DNA of 51,633 nucleotides from a virus. Position 1 is the stretch's first letter. Each line of letters opens with the position of its first letter. A model generated the notes under the pieces. The model saw only the letters and a list, made by a program, of their open reading frames with translations, was not told the DNA's origin and did no database searches. A program made the translations under genes and the position numbers. Where the stretch lies: the IMG/VR virus record IMGVR_UViG_3300030329_004387, positions 1-51,633 of that record; one strand, given 5' to 3'. This document shows positions 49,808 through 51,633 of this stretch, piece by piece.

Positions 49808-50542
49808 TTATTTATCCGAAATTTCTTTTGGTCTTTCAGCTTCTTCTATTTGCTTAGCATCAAAGCCTTGAAAAACGGCACCAGAAATTTGCGTTACCTT
49901 TGTTTGATTCTTGTCTTCTAAATCCATTATATCTGATAACTTAAAGAGCGCTTTTAATTTAGTCTCATCCTTTTCAGATGACATAGCTATAGTATTAATA
50001 TGTCTTAAAACGCTTGTTTCGTTTATACCTAGTTCTTCTAATACTGGTTTTAACTCTTCTTTCATAGCTGTCCTTATCCTTGTTGTTTTAATTAATTGTC
50101 CAGCACGCAATCCTGCATAGTGCGGGTCATTAGTCGGAAATGCCTTTAGATACGCCATGCGAGCATCCATTCCAGATGCTAAATACTGGACAAAAATTTC
50201 CTCACGGGATGTTAAATTATTCCTGTCCTCTAATATTTGGTTCCTTTCGACATTACCTCCAAAACTATATATATTAACTCTTTTAGAGGTATCCAACTTT
50301 GTCTTATCAGAAACTAAAAAAGTACCAGTACAGGTACCTATATATCTTACTTCTCTATTCTTACCTTTTGGCTTGATCATCTTGCCTTCTCTTAATATCT
50401 GAATTATACATCCATCATCTGCAAGAACCCAATCAGATAAGCAGCCATCCCGCCAATTCTTTTTGTAAACTAAATCTTTTGGTATTTCTTCCTTACTATC
50501 AAATACCGTATTATTAACCTTATTAACTATATAATGTCTCAT
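49808..50542 (-). CDS. terS: Terminase small subunit
   Basis: 244 residues. Residues about 110-145 'LTSREEIFVQYLASGMDARMAYLKAFPTNDPHYA' form the N-terminal helix-turn-helix of terminase-2-like small subunits, followed by a helical oligomerisation region (150-210). The first 105 residues are an extra beta-rich domain ('KKNWRDGCLSDWVLADDGCIIQILREGKM') not usual in small terminases, perhaps specific to this phage group. It recognises the packaging site and feeds the large subunit. Confidence 0.75.
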   Translation of the reverse strand: MRHYIVNKVNNTVFDSKEEIPKDLVYKKNWRDGCLSDWVLADDGCIIQILREGKMIKPKGKNREVRYIGTCTGTFLVSDKTKLDTSKRVNIYSFGGNVERNQILEDRNNLTSREEIFVQYLASGMDARMAYLKAFPTNDPHYAGLRAGQLIKTTRIRTAMKEELKPVLEELGINETSVLRHINTIAMSSEKDETKLKALFKLSDIMDLEDKNQTKVTQISGAVFQGFDAKQIEEAERPKEISDK

Positions 50543-50572
50543 CTAATACTCCAAATCCCGTCAGGGTTTTGG

Positions 50573-50776
50573 TTATGTTATTCCAAGAGTATTGCCTTCC
50601 AAATCACTCAACATATCAGCCAATTCCTCAGGAACAACTAAATCTTCACCATCAATATTTAAAGTAGCATTACCTTCATTCTCCATGTATTCAGATAGAT
50701 GTAATACTTCTTTACTAGCTTTATCAATTACGATCTTTAACTTATAAATATGTATATCTGGTTTCTTATCAGCCAT
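50573..50776 (-). CDS. Hypothetical protein, 67 aa, first gene of the late unit
   Basis: MADKKPDIHIYKLKIVIDKASKEV and so on, with an acidic C-terminal half (LSDLEGNTLGIT). AGGAGGCACT precedes the ATG. It opens the minus-strand unit, so late transcription should start just upstream. No family recognised. Confidence 0.6.
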   Translation of the reverse strand: MADKKPDIHIYKLKIVIDKASKEVLHLSEYMENEGNATLNIDGEDLVVPEELADMLSDLEGNTLGIT

Positions 50777-51218
50777 AGTGCCTCCTGGATATAGTTAGCC
50801 CCTGTAAAAGACTAAGTCTAATTTTAAAATATTAACTTTAAATTTCCCCAGAGCCAGTTATTCTCTCCCATACTCAAGTTTATATTAAAGCAGTTTTTAT
50901 CGGTTATCGGGGACAAACCCTTGATCCTATTTGGAGGGCAACCCAACTTCTGACCCAATATAGCAGAACGATTCGCACGTGTACTAACTGGGTGATAGCT
51001 AAAAAATCATAACTACCGATATTGAAATATAACTAAGGATAAAGAATAAAAACAAGAGGTTTTAAAAATTGTAGCATTTTGGTGTGTGCTCTTTTATGAA
51101 ATGGTGTACCCCTTAACAGGGTTTTTGGTTATCACTTTTTAGTTGTTTTTGGTTTGAGATTTTTTGGTTTATGATGTTATTTTTTAGAGTATATTCTAAT
51201 AATTAAGGAGCATAGTTA
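50777..51218. promoter_or_regulatory. Divergent control region between the two transcription units
   Basis: 442 bp without a gene of its own. It holds an interrupted palindrome AGACT-A-AGTCT (50809-50819) near the late start, a direct ACCCAA pair (about 50941-50968), short complementary runs, and three direct repeats TTTTTGGTT at 51122-51130, 51146-51154 and 51161-51169 before the plus-strand gene. No consensus -35/-10 pair stands out on either strand, which fits use of a phage-specific polymerase or activator. Promoters for both units should lie here. Confidence 0.5.
51122..51169 (+). repeat. Three direct repeats TTTTTGGTT
   Basis: Exact 9-nt copies at 51122-51130, 51146-51154 and 51161-51169, spaced 24 and 15 nt from start to start, 50-97 nt upstream of the first plus-strand gene. 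They could be operator, activator or origin iterons, or form part of promoters for a phage polymerase. The first copy is preceded by a weak ACCC/GGGT hairpin. Confidence 0.5.
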
Positions 51219-51464
51219 ATGGCTGATAGATATCAAAAGAGTCAGATAGCTAAGCAATTTAATAGGAATAGTGACATTGAGATTAGCACTGAAAGACGTG
51301 AGCAAATCATGGGGTTAGCCCTAGCTCATGCTGCTTCTGGTAATGATCATATGTTTCAATTACTGTTTAACACAGTAGCTAAGACTACGACTCAAGCTGA
51401 GTTGCAGGCTGATATAGCAGAAACTAAAGCACTTGTCGCTGGACTTATTAAACAGCTTAAGTAA
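51219..51464 (+). CDS. First plus-strand gene, hypothetical, 81 aa
   Basis: MADRYQKSQIAKQFNRNSD and so on: a helical protein with a basic head and a Gln/Ala/Leu-rich C-terminal helix (AELQADIAETKALVAGLIKQL), probably oligomeric. TAAGGAG precedes the ATG by 8 nt. It is the gene nearest the control region and so likely expressed first. It shows higher G+C use than most early genes. No family recognised; a small regulator is possible. Confidence 0.65.
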   Translation: MADRYQKSQIAKQFNRNSDIEISTERREQIMGLALAHAASGNDHMFQLLFNTVAKTTTQAELQADIAETKALVAGLIKQLK

Positions 51465-51554
51465 ATCATCTGGCTATGACTATTTGCATGCAAAATCATG
51501 CGAAAGATTCGGGGTGTGGTGAGCCTGGCAACAGAAATTCACTTATTTACCTTA
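51458..51554 (+). ncRNA. Structured element overlapping the stop of the first early gene
   Basis: TAAGTAAAT (51458-51466), which includes the gene's stop codon, pairs with ATTTAC-(C)-TTA (51545-51554), nine pairs with one bulge. Inside are GGCT/AGCC (51472-51475/51522-51525) and GCATG/CATGC (about 51486-51501). The layout (terminal stem at a stop codon, arms inside) repeats that of other early junction elements. 51555-51633 is AT-rich with no gene and may begin the large RNA that continues at position 1. Confidence 0.4.
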
Positions 51555-51633
51555 TTATTATATATATATTATTACTATGATCTTGTGAGCACAATGGATT
51601 TGGATTTTATATTTATATATTCCCCACTCTTTG

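Noticed and set aside
51108-51126. Intrinsic terminator (ACCC/GGGT stem followed by T-run) before the first early gene
   Set aside because: The stem is only 4-5 pairs and the T-run belongs to the first TTTTTGGTT repeat; not convincing as a terminator.

Overview
The window reads as an essentially complete genome, or a linearised circular map, of a lytic tailed phage, most likely a podovirus. It carries a terminase pair, a P22-type portal, scaffold, capsid, adaptor-like and nozzle-like proteins. No tail tape measure, tail sheath, integrase or lysogeny repressor is recognisable. The sequence is AT-rich, roughly one third G+C by eye. Most genes have a clear AAGGAG-type ribosome binding site, so the host probably uses Shine-Dalgarno initiation. 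That argues against Bacteroidetes; the host cannot be named further.

There are two transcription units. The plus-strand unit begins at 51219 and, if the map is circular, continues across the window end into 579-10879. It encodes many small proteins, several with zinc-finger-like cysteines, and a replication/recombination set: ERF annealing protein (4742), DUF669-like protein (5216), small basic protein with an SSB-like tail (5897), primase-helicase (6203), DUF932 protein (8022), MazG-like protein (9262) and PD-(D/E)XK resolvase (10350). No DNA polymerase is visible. The minus-strand unit runs from 50776 down to 10918: small terminase, M15 endolysin, large terminase, HExxH protein, portal, scaffold, capsid, adaptor-like and beta-rich proteins, a phosphoesterase, holin-like proteins, a 1416-residue nozzle-like protein, then four probable internal virion proteins of 529, 875, 3159 and 1050 residues. 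The units diverge at 50777-51218 and converge on a hairpin terminator at 10884-10913.

Two things stand out. First, the 3159-residue late protein has an R-x-P ... ADFDLDK signature (residues 2331-2376) that resembles the catalytic signature of two-barrel RNA polymerases (RxP ... NADFDGD in bacterial beta'). It may be an encapsidated RNA polymerase, as described for crAss-like phages. Second, the early unit is full of folded non-coding RNA. There are two regions of about 580 nt with no convincing gene (1-578 and 1443-2031). Most early gene junctions hold compact elements closed by 8-14 bp stems. One of them (8858-9014) nests a D-arm-less tRNA-like domain beside a possible pseudoknot. The capsid gene leader could fold in two mutually exclusive ways, one pairing the edge of the capsid ribosome binding site.

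All family calls come from reading motifs by eye; no database search or folding program was run.
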